Shown one piece after another: positions 36,041-44,336 of a stretch of DNA of 64,000 nucleotides. Origin of the DNA: Pseudomonas sp. PSB18 (GTDB lineage: Bacteria > Pseudomonadota > Gammaproteobacteria > Pseudomonadales > Pseudomonadaceae); assembly GCF_014596565.1 (NCBI RefSeq), contig NZ_NOIN01000001.1:124001-188000 (forward strand), given 5' to 3'. Each line of letters begins with the position of its first letter. Position 1 is the first letter of the stretch. The notes under the pieces are model-generated. The model made no database searches. It saw nothing but the letters and a program-made list of their open reading frames with translations, and had not been told where the DNA came from. The translations under genes and the position numbers were made by a program.

Positions 36041-37042
36041 TCAGTGCGAGGCTTTTTCCAAGTAAGCGGTATCCACGATCTGTTCGGTCTTGAGCGTGGT
36101 ATCGATAAAACCCAGGTCGTGGGAGTAATCCATCAGGCGCTGGATGAACTGGATATCCGAGGCCTGCAAATCCGCCGACCAGCCCAGCCGCGTACGTGCC
36201 TGGGCAACAATGGCCTCTGGGGCAATGGTCTTGCCATCCAGGCCTTGCACCGCTTCTAGCTTGAATGCCTCGGCGATGAGCCGGTTCGATTCGGCCGGAT
36301 GCTCGTTGAGAAAGGCGATGGCCTTGCGATGGGCGCGCAGCAGCTTGACCACGTCATCGGGTCGCTCCTGCAAGGTTTTCGGCAAGGCGATCACCACGTA
36401 CCAGGGATACTGTGGCAGCGCCTGGTTGACATCCAGCAGGATCCGGCTCGAGCCGCGCAGCACTGACTGGCTGACAAAAGGCTCCCAGGAAAACGCCGCG
36501 TCGACGATGCCGCGTTCCAGGGCAGCGTTCATATTGCCGGGCGGCATGTCGATGATGTCCAGGTCCTTGTCAGGATTGAGGCCGGCTTTTTCCTTGAGCA
36601 CGTAACCACGCAGCAGCACATCCATGCCACTGCCCTTCTTGACCCCCGCCAGCTTCTTGCCCTTGAGCGCGTCCAGGCCGGTGATCAGGCTCTTGCTATC
36701 GACAATCACGGCGGCCTGCCCGTAGTTGACCTTTGCCAGGATCCGGCTTTGCAAGCCTCGGGAAAACCACTGGTACACCGGCGGCGTCCCGACGTAGGCC
36801 ACATCCAGCTCCCCGGCAGCCAAGGCCTGCTGGATCACTGGGCCATCGCCCAACGCCTTGAGGTCGACGTCCAGGCCTTCCTCGCGGTAGAACCCCTGCT
36901 TGTCGGCGATCAACGCCGGCGCGTTGGCCATGGCAAAGACGTAGCCGATACGCAAGGGTTTATCCTCGCCAGCCACGGCAAAAGCGCTGCCTGCCAACGT
37001 GGCAACAGACAAGGAAAAGGCAAGCAGCGAACGTTTGGTCAT
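36041..37042 (-). CDS. ABC transporter substrate-binding protein (sulfonate/taurine type)
   Basis: Periplasmic binding protein of the second importer. The 333 residues have a signal peptide ending FAVA and the NMT1-type fold (LRIGYVFAMANAPALIADKQGFY, LAAGELDVAYVGTPPVYQW, ALERGIVDAAFSWEPFV). Its start overlaps the end of the upstream ATPase gene by four bases (ATGA), so the two are co-translated. Confidence 0.92.
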   Translation of the reverse strand: MTKRSLLAFSLSVATLAGSAFAVAGEDKPLRIGYVFAMANAPALIADKQGFYREEGLDVDLKALGDGPVIQQALAAGELDVAYVGTPPVYQWFSRGLQSRILAKVNYGQAAVIVDSKSLITGLDALKGKKLAGVKKGSGMDVLLRGYVLKEKAGLNPDKDLDIIDMPPGNMNAALERGIVDAAFSWEPFVSQSVLRGSSRILLDVNQALPQYPWYVVIALPKTLQERPDDVVKLLRAHRKAIAFLNEHPAESNRLIAEAFKLEAVQGLDGKTIAPEAIVAQARTRLGWSADLQASDIQFIQRLMDYSHDLGFIDTTLKTEQIVDTAYLEKASH

Positions 37043-37920
37043 GCTGTCATCTCAAGTCGGGGGGTGGGAGAAGCCGTACCCTGCGGCGCGTCCATGACCT
37101 GGGAAATGCGTTCCATCAGCTCATTGCGGTAATCGAGGAAGGCCGGCAAGCGGCGGGTTTGCAGGTTGGAACGGGGACGCGGCAGGCGGATCTCCAGTTC
37201 GCTGTGAATACCGCCAGGGGCGATGTTCAACACGATGACCCGGTCCGCCAGGAACACCGCTTCGTCGATATCGTGGGTAATGAACAACACCGTCTGGCCG
37301 AGCTCGGCCCAGATACGCAACGTCTCTTCGTTCATGCTGTTGCGACTGATGGCGTCCAGCGCGGCGAAGGGTTCGTCCATCAGCAGCACGCTGGGTTCGA
37401 GCGCCAGGGTCCTGGCCAGGGAGACGCGCTGTTGCATACCACCGGACAGCTGATGCGGCAGCCGATGCGCCGCTTTTTCCAGACCGACCAGGCGCAGGTA
37501 TTGCAGCGCCTTTTGGCGCTGCTGCGCTTCGCTGGTCCGGGCACTCATCCGCAAGCCAAAACGGACGTTTTCCAGGGCACTCAACCAGGGAAACAATTGC
37601 GGCGCCTGGAACACATACCCCAACTCCGAACGCTCTGGCCGCACCGCGGTTTGGTTGATGGTGATATGCCCGTTTTGCGGTTGCACGAACCCCGACAACA
37701 AGTTCAGCAACGTGGTTTTCCCGCAGCCGGATGGCCCGAGGATCGCGACGAATTCACCGGGCCTGGCATTCAGGCTGAACGAGGAAAACACCCGATGCCC
37801 ATTGGGGTAACTGAAGCTGATATCAGCGACGGTCAGGGCATCGGCTTGCAGCTGTCGGCGCGGTAGGGTTTTGAGCATGGCAAGTATCGTCGGGTCGTTT
37901 ACAATGGCAATGCTCGACAT
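37039..37920 (-). CDS. ABC transporter ATP-binding protein (SsuB/TauB-like)
   Basis: Cytoplasmic ATPase of the second importer, about 290 residues: Walker A GPSGCGKTT, Q-loop VFQAPQLFPW, signature LSGGMQQR, Walker B VLLMDEPF, H-loop ITHDIDEAV. A C-terminal tail of about 40 residues follows. First gene of the leftward operon ATPase-binding protein-permease-DUF3604. The start is uncertain: the ATG at 37920 has no ribosome binding site and overlaps a palindrome, while Met15 (37878) is also possible. Confidence 0.9.
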   Translation of the reverse strand: MSSIAIVNDPTILAMLKTLPRRQLQADALTVADISFSYPNGHRVFSSFSLNARPGEFVAILGPSGCGKTTLLNLLSGFVQPQNGHITINQTAVRPERSELGYVFQAPQLFPWLSALENVRFGLRMSARTSEAQQRQKALQYLRLVGLEKAAHRLPHQLSGGMQQRVSLARTLALEPSVLLMDEPFAALDAISRNSMNEETLRIWAELGQTVLFITHDIDEAVFLADRVIVLNIAPGGIHSELEIRLPRPRSNLQTRRLPAFLDYRNELMERISQVMDAPQGTASPTPRLEMTA

Positions 37921-37931
37921 AATACGTATTA
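37920..37931. promoter_or_regulatory. Palindromic operator-like site
   Basis: The perfect palindrome TAATACGTATTA lies in the 90-bp space between the ATPase operon and the divergent GntR gene and overlaps the upstream ATG of the ATPase. It is a natural candidate for the GntR regulator's own operator, controlling both directions. Confidence 0.45.
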
Positions 37932-38010
37932 ATACAAGTTAGCCTAATAACCTATTTTTATAACCTTAGAAGTGACGGCCCTGCCCCACTCAAGACCATG
38001 GAAGCTGACA

Positions 38011-38754
38011 GTGTCTACGTCCATTCTTCGCGACAGCACCACCTCGCTCTACGAACAGATCGCCCACCGGTTGCTGGAGGAAATTCAACGCGGCGACTAT
38101 GAACCCAGCGGCAAGCTGCCGTCCGAGGCGCAGTTGGGCGAGCGGTTCGGGGTGAGCCGCGTCACGGTTCGCCTGGCGGTCGGCAAGCTCAGCGAGGACG
38201 GCGTGGTGGAGCGCAAACAAGGCAAAGGCACATTCGTCGCGGCCAAGCAGGTGCGCCACGGCCTGGATGCGTTGCGCAGTTTCCATGAGGCGTTGTTGTT
38301 GCAAGGACTTCAGCCGACCATGCAGGTGATCAGTCATGCCTTGCAGGCCGTTCCAGAGGCATTGCGGGGATTGTTTGAAAACACCGGGGATTGCCTGCTA
38401 CTGGAACGGCTGCACTCTGTCGATGGCGAACCCATCGCCCTGGGCCGCAGCCATTTACCCGCCGAGCTGGCCGAGGTGGCCTGGACGGAAGTCGAACATC
38501 AACCGATTTATTCCATTCTCGAATCCATCACCGGCCTGCCGGTCATTCGCGCCGACCTGGCAATCCGTGCGCAAGAGGCCGACAAAAAGCTGGCCGACGC
38601 GCTGCAGATCAAACGCGGCGCAGCGCTGCTGGTCATGGAGCGCACGTCCTATTTCGCCGACGGCCGTTGCTGCGACCGTACGACGTTTTACATCCGACCG
38701 GAACGCTATGCCTTCATCCTCAGTGGTGTTTTCAAATCCACTTCGGGTAGTTGA
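38011..38754 (+). CDS. GntR-family regulator, HutC subfamily
   Basis: Transcription regulator of about 247 residues. An N-terminal winged helix (SLYEQIAHRLLEEIQRGDY...LPSEAQLGERFGVSRVTVRLAVGKL...GKGTFV) is followed by a UTRA ligand-binding domain (about 90-240). The GTG at 38011 has GGAAG seven bases upstream; a GTG 13 codons earlier (37972) is possible. It is divergent from the importer/DUF3604 operon, which it probably controls in response to the imported compound or a product. Confidence 0.88.
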   Translation: MSTSILRDSTTSLYEQIAHRLLEEIQRGDYEPSGKLPSEAQLGERFGVSRVTVRLAVGKLSEDGVVERKQGKGTFVAAKQVRHGLDALRSFHEALLLQGLQPTMQVISHALQAVPEALRGLFENTGDCLLLERLHSVDGEPIALGRSHLPAELAEVAWTEVEHQPIYSILESITGLPVIRADLAIRAQEADKKLADALQIKRGAALLVMERTSYFADGRCCDRTTFYIRPERYAFILSGVFKSTSGS

Positions 38755-38849
38755 TGACCCGCGCCTGATCAATCCCGGCTGTGCAATTGCATCTGCCTCT
38801 GGCGGGTGCTTGCAAAGGAATGCCCTGATCGGAGCGCAACGTTTCAGGC

Positions 38850-39668
38850 TTAGATCCCTGCCCGCAATTCACGTGGCGACAGACCATAGTGTGAGCGAAA
38901 GCGCACGGCAAAACGTGAGGCCGAGGCGTAACCGCAGGCCGCAGCAATTTCCCCGATAGGGCGAGACGTTGTTTGCAAGCCTTGCAACGCCGTGGCCAGT
39001 CGAACGCCCTCCAGGATGTTCCGGAAACTGTCCCCCTCATTCGCCAGCTGGCGACGCAACGTCGACTCACCCAGGTTCAGGCGTTGTGCAATGGTCGCAA
39101 CTGTCCAGTCTTTCTCCGGGCTGCCCATTACGATCTGCTGCACACGTTCACGAACGGGATCGTTGCGCCCCATCAGCAGAGGTCCGATGTGGCCACCCAG
39201 GCACAGACTCAGAAGAACCGCCTCCCCATAGAGCGCGCGTAATGCGTCCGGGGAGTTCGCATGGATAGAGGCCAACAATTGATCCCACGCCTGTGTGGTG
39301 TGCCTGTCCAGAGGGACGCATAGATCGGTCTTCAGTTCACCATGACGGCTCATGATCTGCTGGCTATATCGGGTACTGAAGTTACGCAATATCGAGACGG
39401 GAAAGGTGACTGCATCGGCGATGTAGTGACCGTGAAGCCCAGGGAAATTCGAGAAACCCAGCTCGCGTCCGGCCGGCATCAGAATCAGATGTTGCGGCCC
39501 GGCGCGCATCTCCCGATCATCCCATTGCAACAGCTTTTCCCCTTGTCGCACTCGACACAAGGTGGTCACGAACACCCGCACCCTTGGCAAGGTCAATGGC
39601 TGTCGCGCCCGTATGACACACGCATCGATAATGTTTTCCCGGTGCTGTATGCCGTCACAAGGGCGCAT
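38850..39668 (-). CDS. AraC-family transcription regulator
   Basis: The 272 residues have an N-terminal cupin-like sensory part (about 20-150) and a C-terminal double helix-turn-helix (about 170-270; VATIAQRLNLGESTLRRQLAN and IGEIAAACGYASASRFAVRFRSHYGLSPREL). Six bases separate it from the PEBP gene upstream on the same strand, so the two are probably one operon. Target and ligand unknown. Confidence 0.88.
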   Translation of the reverse strand: MRPCDGIQHRENIIDACVIRARQPLTLPRVRVFVTTLCRVRQGEKLLQWDDREMRAGPQHLILMPAGRELGFSNFPGLHGHYIADAVTFPVSILRNFSTRYSQQIMSRHGELKTDLCVPLDRHTTQAWDQLLASIHANSPDALRALYGEAVLLSLCLGGHIGPLLMGRNDPVRERVQQIVMGSPEKDWTVATIAQRLNLGESTLRRQLANEGDSFRNILEGVRLATALQGLQTTSRPIGEIAAACGYASASRFAVRFRSHYGLSPRELRAGI

Positions 39669-39673
39669 CGTTC

Positions 39674-40213
39674 TTAACGTCCGTAAGTTGAAGTAATGGT
39701 CGCTTTGGCAAGGGCGTTGGCATTGAGCATGTACCCAACCAACGCACCACTGGCCTCACTGTCGAGCGGTAGCTTATCTACTTTCAATGCCCATACGGTG
39801 AATTGATATCGATGGGGTTTATCCCCCACAGGTGGGCAAGCCCCGCCAAACCCCGGCCGGCCATAATCGGTGCGCCCTTGTACTGCGCCGGCAGGCAGGT
39901 TCGCTCCCACGCCTCTTGGCAAGCTATGGGTAGAAGTCGGCAGATTGACCACCGTCCAATGCCACCAACCGCTACCGGTCGGCGCATCGGGATCATAGAC
40001 CGTGATCGCATAGCTTTTAGTACCTGCGGGAGCGTTTGCCCAGGAAAGCTCGGGAGAAGTGTTGCCACCTTCGCAACCGAAGCCTTGGAACACCTCGCGC
40101 TTGGTCAGCGGACGGTTGTCAGCAATATCCTGGCTGGTCAGTGAGAAGTCGGCGGCATATCCGCTGAATGCTACTGCCATGGAGAGTGCAGGCAGGACTG
40201 ATCTGATGTTCAT
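39674..40213 (-). CDS. Exported YbhB/YbcL-type PEBP family protein
   Basis: Phosphatidylethanolamine-binding-protein-like protein, probably periplasmic. The 179 residues have a signal peptide ending SGYA and the family's conserved DPDAP, WWHWTVVNLP, GRPGFGGACPP and HRYQFTVWAL motifs. The family includes Raf-kinase-inhibitor homologues, but its bacterial role is unsettled. Co-oriented with the AraC gene. Confidence 0.9.
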   Translation of the reverse strand: MNIRSVLPALSMAVAFSGYAADFSLTSQDIADNRPLTKREVFQGFGCEGGNTSPELSWANAPAGTKSYAITVYDPDAPTGSGWWHWTVVNLPTSTHSLPRGVGANLPAGAVQGRTDYGRPGFGGACPPVGDKPHRYQFTVWALKVDKLPLDSEASGALVGYMLNANALAKATITSTYGR

Positions 40214-40626
40214 CGCGGCTCCATCTGAGTCTTAGAGTGAAGCTCGAGTCTAGGTTGAACAAAGAATGGCTACTGTGCCGAAATGCTCGATAAGAGTGCC
40301 GAAATGCTCTTTTTTGTTTGGGAAGCGATCCTCTGGCTTCCGTGGGCGATTTCGCCTCTAACCCACAGCTGTGCTCAACCTCAACGCTACCTGTTTCCCG
40401 CCGCGCAAACGCCAGTCGCCCTCGTCGCAGTGAGTTCCGCCCAGATACCGCGGCCATCGGTCGAAACTTCGTGTGTAAGTGGTACTACTCCCCTCCGCGC
40501 TTTTGGTAGCAGGCGCTTTTGTACAATTGACGCATCTGGTCAGCCCTCGTAACACTTCACGCCGCTCACAACAATAACAATGACTGCCGGGCGCCTAGAT
40601 ACGCCGATGAGACAAGGAGTTCTTAT
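40214..40626. other. Intergenic stretch with no convincing gene
   Basis: Divergent region of 413 bp between the PEBP gene and the small membrane-protein gene. Its left part should hold the PEBP promoter. A weak short hairpin followed by TTTTTT lies near 40293-40317 (AAGAG...CTCTTTTTT). The short open frames lack family signals. Confidence 0.4.
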
Positions 40627-41031
40627 ATGCTTGGTTACTATGCGCAATACAGCAAGGAATACATCACAACGCTGATGGTGGTGACCACCCTCTTGTTTGC
40701 CTTGCCCATCTTTTTCGCCCCGCTCCAATGGGCCCGGCTCATGCGCTGGAGCGTTCCCGAACACGAACATCTGGCTATCTATTTCGGCCGTTGCCTCGGT
40801 GCATTCATCCTTGTCGTTGAAGTAGCGATGTTGCGTTCGGCCACCACCGGCACCAGTTTCAGTTATGCCTTCGATATTCTTTTCGCGGTCTTCACGCTGA
40901 TGTTTTTCGTGCATGTCTACGGCGCAATCAAAAAGATCCAGCCTATTACCGAAACACTCGAAATCGGTTTCTGGATGATCCTCTTCGCACTCAATATTCT
41001 GTTCTACCCTGCCACCAGTATCACGCTGTAG
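40627..41031 (+). CDS. Small four-helix membrane protein, unknown function
   Basis: The 134 residues form four hydrophobic segments (about 12-32, 50-68, 75-98, 110-130) with few charged loops. AAGGAG lies eight bases upstream of the ATG, which supports translation. No family is recognised. The neighbours (PEBP gene, SnoaL-like gene) give no clear hint. Confidence 0.7.
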   Translation: MLGYYAQYSKEYITTLMVVTTLLFALPIFFAPLQWARLMRWSVPEHEHLAIYFGRCLGAFILVVEVAMLRSATTGTSFSYAFDILFAVFTLMFFVHVYGAIKKIQPITETLEIGFWMILFALNILFYPATSITL

Positions 41032-41072
41032 AACCCTCACCGGACCGCGGCGGGAAGTTCGCCAGTCGCCGT

Positions 41073-41285
41073 TCAACCCCATTGGAAGTCAGCATCGCCT
41101 GGCACCTTCGCGTCGGCGGCCCCGTGTCCGCCGAACGCTCCGCCATGGCTCTTCAGCGACGTGATGACCATTGTCAATGCCTGCGCCGATGACTTTCTGT
41201 TCTGCTCACTGCCTTGATGAGACATGACAACAGGACCTAGGATCGCAAAGGCAAGAACAGACATGATGAGGAGAATCAGCCCCAT
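41073..41285 (-). CDS. Possible small exported protein (doubtful)
   Basis: Open frame of 70 codons with a hydrophobic N-terminus (LLIMSVLAFAILGPVV) and a Gly/His-rich C-terminus. Its start overlaps the start of the opposite SnoaL-like gene, and no ribosome binding site is seen. It could equally be chance coding opposite a leader region. Confidence 0.25.
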   Translation of the reverse strand: MGLILLIMSVLAFAILGPVVMSHQGSEQNRKSSAQALTMVITSLKSHGGAFGGHGAADAKVPGDADFQWG

Positions 41286-41676
41286 GAGCCCGAACCTTGC
41301 CGATCTTTATAGCGACTACATCGCCTGCCTGAATGCACAGGACTGGGAAAACCTGGGCCATTTTGTGCACCCGGATGTGGTTCACAACGCGAAACCATTA
41401 GGGTTGCACGGCTATCGAAGCATGCTGGAAGCGGATTATCGGGCCATTCCCGACTTGCGCTTTGCAATTGAATTCCTGGTGATCGACCCGCCGAAGTTGG
41501 CGGCTCGCCTGGCGTTCAATTGCACGCCGGTTGGGGAATTCCTGGGCCTGGCGGTGAATGGGACACGCATCTCCTTCGCCGAAAACGTCTTCTACGCGTT
41601 CGAGGACGGCAGGATCCGCGAGGTCTGGTCGGTCATCGATAAGGTAGCGATCGAAGCTCAGCTCCGATCAGCGTAG
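41284..41676 (+). CDS. SnoaL-like/ester cyclase family protein
   Basis: NTF2-fold protein of 130 residues of the SnoaL-like group (DLYSDYIACLNAQDWENLGHFVHPDVVHN, FAENVFYAFEDGRIREVWSVIDK). Such proteins bind or isomerise small organic molecules, but the substrate is unknown here. GAGGAG lies upstream of the ATG at a rather long spacing. Probably a single-gene transcript. Confidence 0.8.
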   Translation: MSPNLADLYSDYIACLNAQDWENLGHFVHPDVVHNAKPLGLHGYRSMLEADYRAIPDLRFAIEFLVIDPPKLAARLAFNCTPVGEFLGLAVNGTRISFAENVFYAFEDGRIREVWSVIDKVAIEAQLRSA

Positions 41677-41845
41677 CGGATGCCTCAAGGCTGCAGATTA
41701 TCCGCGGCCTACGTGCCGCAGGATAAAAGAAGCGAGCGTCCCCTCAGAAGCGCTCTCTCAACACAACTTTCCGTAGCAGCGCACTGGCAAATGGGCGCAT
41801 TGAGCAATACCCTGCCCATACCGACCCAACGTTACGAGCTGAAAC

Positions 41846-43678
41846 ATGTCAGGGATTGCGATATTTGAAAGCCCACGTTGGCTGCGAGATCTTCTGCGCT
41901 TCTTGCCGCTGAAGAGCCAATTCGTCCTGTCAGGCAACATCCGGGACCTACAGGCCAGTGAAGTGGCCCCCGGTACGGTGACCGCACAGAGCTTCAACCA
42001 GACCCTTTGCAATGCATTGCTCGATGCTGGCTACGCCCAGGTTATCGCCTGGGATCCGGTGTCCGGTTTCCGGGCAGTCGGCAAACCCGGCTCCGATCCA
42101 GAGGCCGGCCTGACGTTACTTCAGGAACTTGGCCTGACCCCGGTGAACGGCGTCGCACCGGCAGGTATCGACCTGCTGGGCGCCACCCTGTCACGGCTGG
42201 TGAGTCGTGCTGGCGAACCGGTCGCGCTGATCATCGATTTCGCCTCGCGCCTGGCGGTCCGCAACGACGCCCTCAACGCGGCTGAACATCAGCTCTTCAC
42301 CCAGGCCCTGGTGCAATCCCATCAGGCTCGCAGCCGTCCGGCCACAGAATTGCGCAAGCCTTTCTTCAATACGCTGCTGTGGTTGGTGGAAAAAGAAGGT
42401 GATCTACCCGACTGGCTACTGGTCGACAACCCGCGCCTGCGCCACATTCCTGTATCCAAGCCCGATCAACTGGCCCGCCGCGCACTGGCACCGGCGCTGC
42501 TCAAGGGGCTCAGTGGCAGCCAAGGCGCCAGCGAAGAGATCATGCATCAAGCTGTGGATGCCTTCGTACAGAACACCGAAGGCTTGCTGCTGCTCGATCT
42601 CAGTGCCATTGCTCAACTGGCGCGCGTCGAGGGTGTACCCATGCCACAGATTGCCGACGCGGTGCGCCGCTACAAGATCGGTGTCACCGAGGATCCGTGG
42701 CTGAAGATCGACCGTCAGCGTATCCGGCAGGCAGACGCCCTCGTCCACCAGCGGGTCAAAGGCCAGGAGCATGCAGTGACGCACATGCTCGATATCGTCA
42801 AACGGGCGATGACGGGCGTCGGCGCCAGTCGCAAGGGCAATCGTCCACGGGGTGTAGCCTTTCTCGCGGGGCCGACTGGCGTAGGCAAGACTGAACTCGC
42901 CAAAACCATCACCAGCCTGCTGTTCGGCGACGAAAGTGCATACATCCGCTTCGACATGTCCGAATTCAGCGCCGAGCATGCCGACCAACGCCTGATCGGC
43001 GCACCGCCCGGCTACGTCGGCTATGACGTCGGCGGTGAGCTGACCAATGCCATCCGCGAGAAGCCGTTCAGCGTGGTGTTATTCGATGAAATCGAAAAAG
43101 CCCATCCGCGGATCCTCGATAAATTCCTGCAGATTCTCGACGATGGCGTGCTGACTTCAGGCCGTGGTGACCGTGTGTACTTTTCGGAGGCCCTGATTGT
43201 GTTCACCTCCAACCTCGGGATCTATCGCCAGGGCGACAATGGCGAACGCGTCGCGAACGTCCTGCCGGGCGAAGCCTTCGAGCAGGTCCAGGACAAGGTG
43301 CATAGCGAGATCGACCGGTATTTCAAGCTAGTGCTCAACCGACCGGAAATCCTCAATCGAATCGGCGAGAACATCATTGTCTTCGACTTCATTCGTGAAG
43401 ACGTTGCAATGCAGATCTTTGAACAGATGGTCAACGCCACCTTCAGCGATCTGCAGGGACAGAACCTGTTTATCGAATTAGCCCCCCAGGCACGCCAGGC
43501 ATTGCATGGCCTCTGTCTGCAGGATCTGTCCAACGGTGGCCGAGGCATCCGCAATCAGTTGGAGGCACGCCTGCTCAATCCCCTGTCGCGGGCGCTATTT
43601 GATCAGGACGCTCAACCAGGCGAGCACTTCACCATCAACGAGTTGGACATCTCTGGGCTGAAGATGGAACGTCGCTGA
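41846..43678 (+). CDS. AAA+ ATPase with a ClpB-like module, first gene of a four-gene system
   Basis: The 610 residues fall into two parts. The N-terminal half (about 1-300) looks like a degenerate AAA-type module: QFVLSGNIRDLQ at the start, and hydrophobic strands ending in LIIDF and LLLLDL, but no P-loop. The C-terminal half is a ClpA/ClpB D2-type ATPase: Walker A GPTGVGKT (342-349), pore loop PPGYVGYDVGGEL, Walker B VVLFDEIEKAHP (about 409-420), sensor-1 FTSNLG, sensor-2 region GGRGIRNQLEARL. The Clp N domain, the middle domain and the ClpP-binding loop are not seen, so it is more likely a remodeller than part of a protease. It is two bases upstream of the radical-SAM gene. Confidence 0.88.
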   Translation: MSGIAIFESPRWLRDLLRFLPLKSQFVLSGNIRDLQASEVAPGTVTAQSFNQTLCNALLDAGYAQVIAWDPVSGFRAVGKPGSDPEAGLTLLQELGLTPVNGVAPAGIDLLGATLSRLVSRAGEPVALIIDFASRLAVRNDALNAAEHQLFTQALVQSHQARSRPATELRKPFFNTLLWLVEKEGDLPDWLLVDNPRLRHIPVSKPDQLARRALAPALLKGLSGSQGASEEIMHQAVDAFVQNTEGLLLLDLSAIAQLARVEGVPMPQIADAVRRYKIGVTEDPWLKIDRQRIRQADALVHQRVKGQEHAVTHMLDIVKRAMTGVGASRKGNRPRGVAFLAGPTGVGKTELAKTITSLLFGDESAYIRFDMSEFSAEHADQRLIGAPPGYVGYDVGGELTNAIREKPFSVVLFDEIEKAHPRILDKFLQILDDGVLTSGRGDRVYFSEALIVFTSNLGIYRQGDNGERVANVLPGEAFEQVQDKVHSEIDRYFKLVLNRPEILNRIGENIIVFDFIREDVAMQIFEQMVNATFSDLQGQNLFIELAPQARQALHGLCLQDLSNGGRGIRNQLEARLLNPLSRALFDQDAQPGEHFTINELDISGLKMERR

Positions 43679-43680
43679 AC

Positions 43681-44325
43681 ATGGACCTCAGTCTGTCGCG
43701 TGTACACTTTCCGGTCACCACCCTTGGCCCCGGGCGGCGCCTTGGTATCTGGTTCCAGGGCTGCAGCATCCGTTGTCCGGGCTGCATCTCTGCCGATACC
43801 TGGGGACCAGGACACCGACGCCTGTCCCTGGAGCAACTGCTTGAACAGATCACCCCCTGGCTGCACGAGGCAGACGGGATCACGATTTCCGGGGGAGAGC
43901 CGTTCGACCAGTTCGACGCCCTGCGGTCGCTGCTCGAAAGCCTGCGTCAACGCAGCGATCTCGACATTCTGGTCTACAGCGGCTACTCCCTGGAGCAACT
44001 CGATGAGCCGTTGTTTCAAGCCAATGGCCTGATAGACGCCTTGATCAGCGACCCCTATATCGAAGCACTCGGCCAGACCATGGCCTTGCGCGGCAGTGAC
44101 AATCAACGCCTGAGCCTGCTCACGCCACTGGGCCGGGCACGCCTGGGCCGTTACGAACGTCAGTTGGAACCCGCCGACAAGGCGCTTGACCTGATGTTTG
44201 ACGAAAGCGGCAGCGTCTGGATGGCCGGCATCCCACGACGTGGCGACTTATTGCGCTTACGCGACCTGCTGCATGAACAAGGCCATCATTTACAGATCAG
44301 CGCACACGCGTCGCGACGCCGCTGA
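43681..44325 (+). CDS. Radical-SAM activase-like protein (NrdG/4Fe-4S single-cluster type)
   Basis: The 214 residues have the radical-SAM cysteine motif C28-SIR-C32-PG-C35 and the SAM-contacting ISGGEPFDQ (about 69-77), followed by a partial TIM-barrel like NrdG. NrdG-type enzymes make a glycyl radical on a partner enzyme, but no glycyl-radical enzyme or anaerobic reductase is nearby. It begins two bases after the AAA+ stop and ends 11 bases before the kinase-helicase gene, so it is an integral part of the operon. Its substrate may be a partner protein or a nucleic acid (speculative). Confidence 0.85.
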   Translation: MDLSLSRVHFPVTTLGPGRRLGIWFQGCSIRCPGCISADTWGPGHRRLSLEQLLEQITPWLHEADGITISGGEPFDQFDALRSLLESLRQRSDLDILVYSGYSLEQLDEPLFQANGLIDALISDPYIEALGQTMALRGSDNQRLSLLTPLGRARLGRYERQLEPADKALDLMFDESGSVWMAGIPRRGDLLRLRDLLHEQGHHLQISAHASRRR

Positions 44326-44336
44326 GTGGAGCCCCC

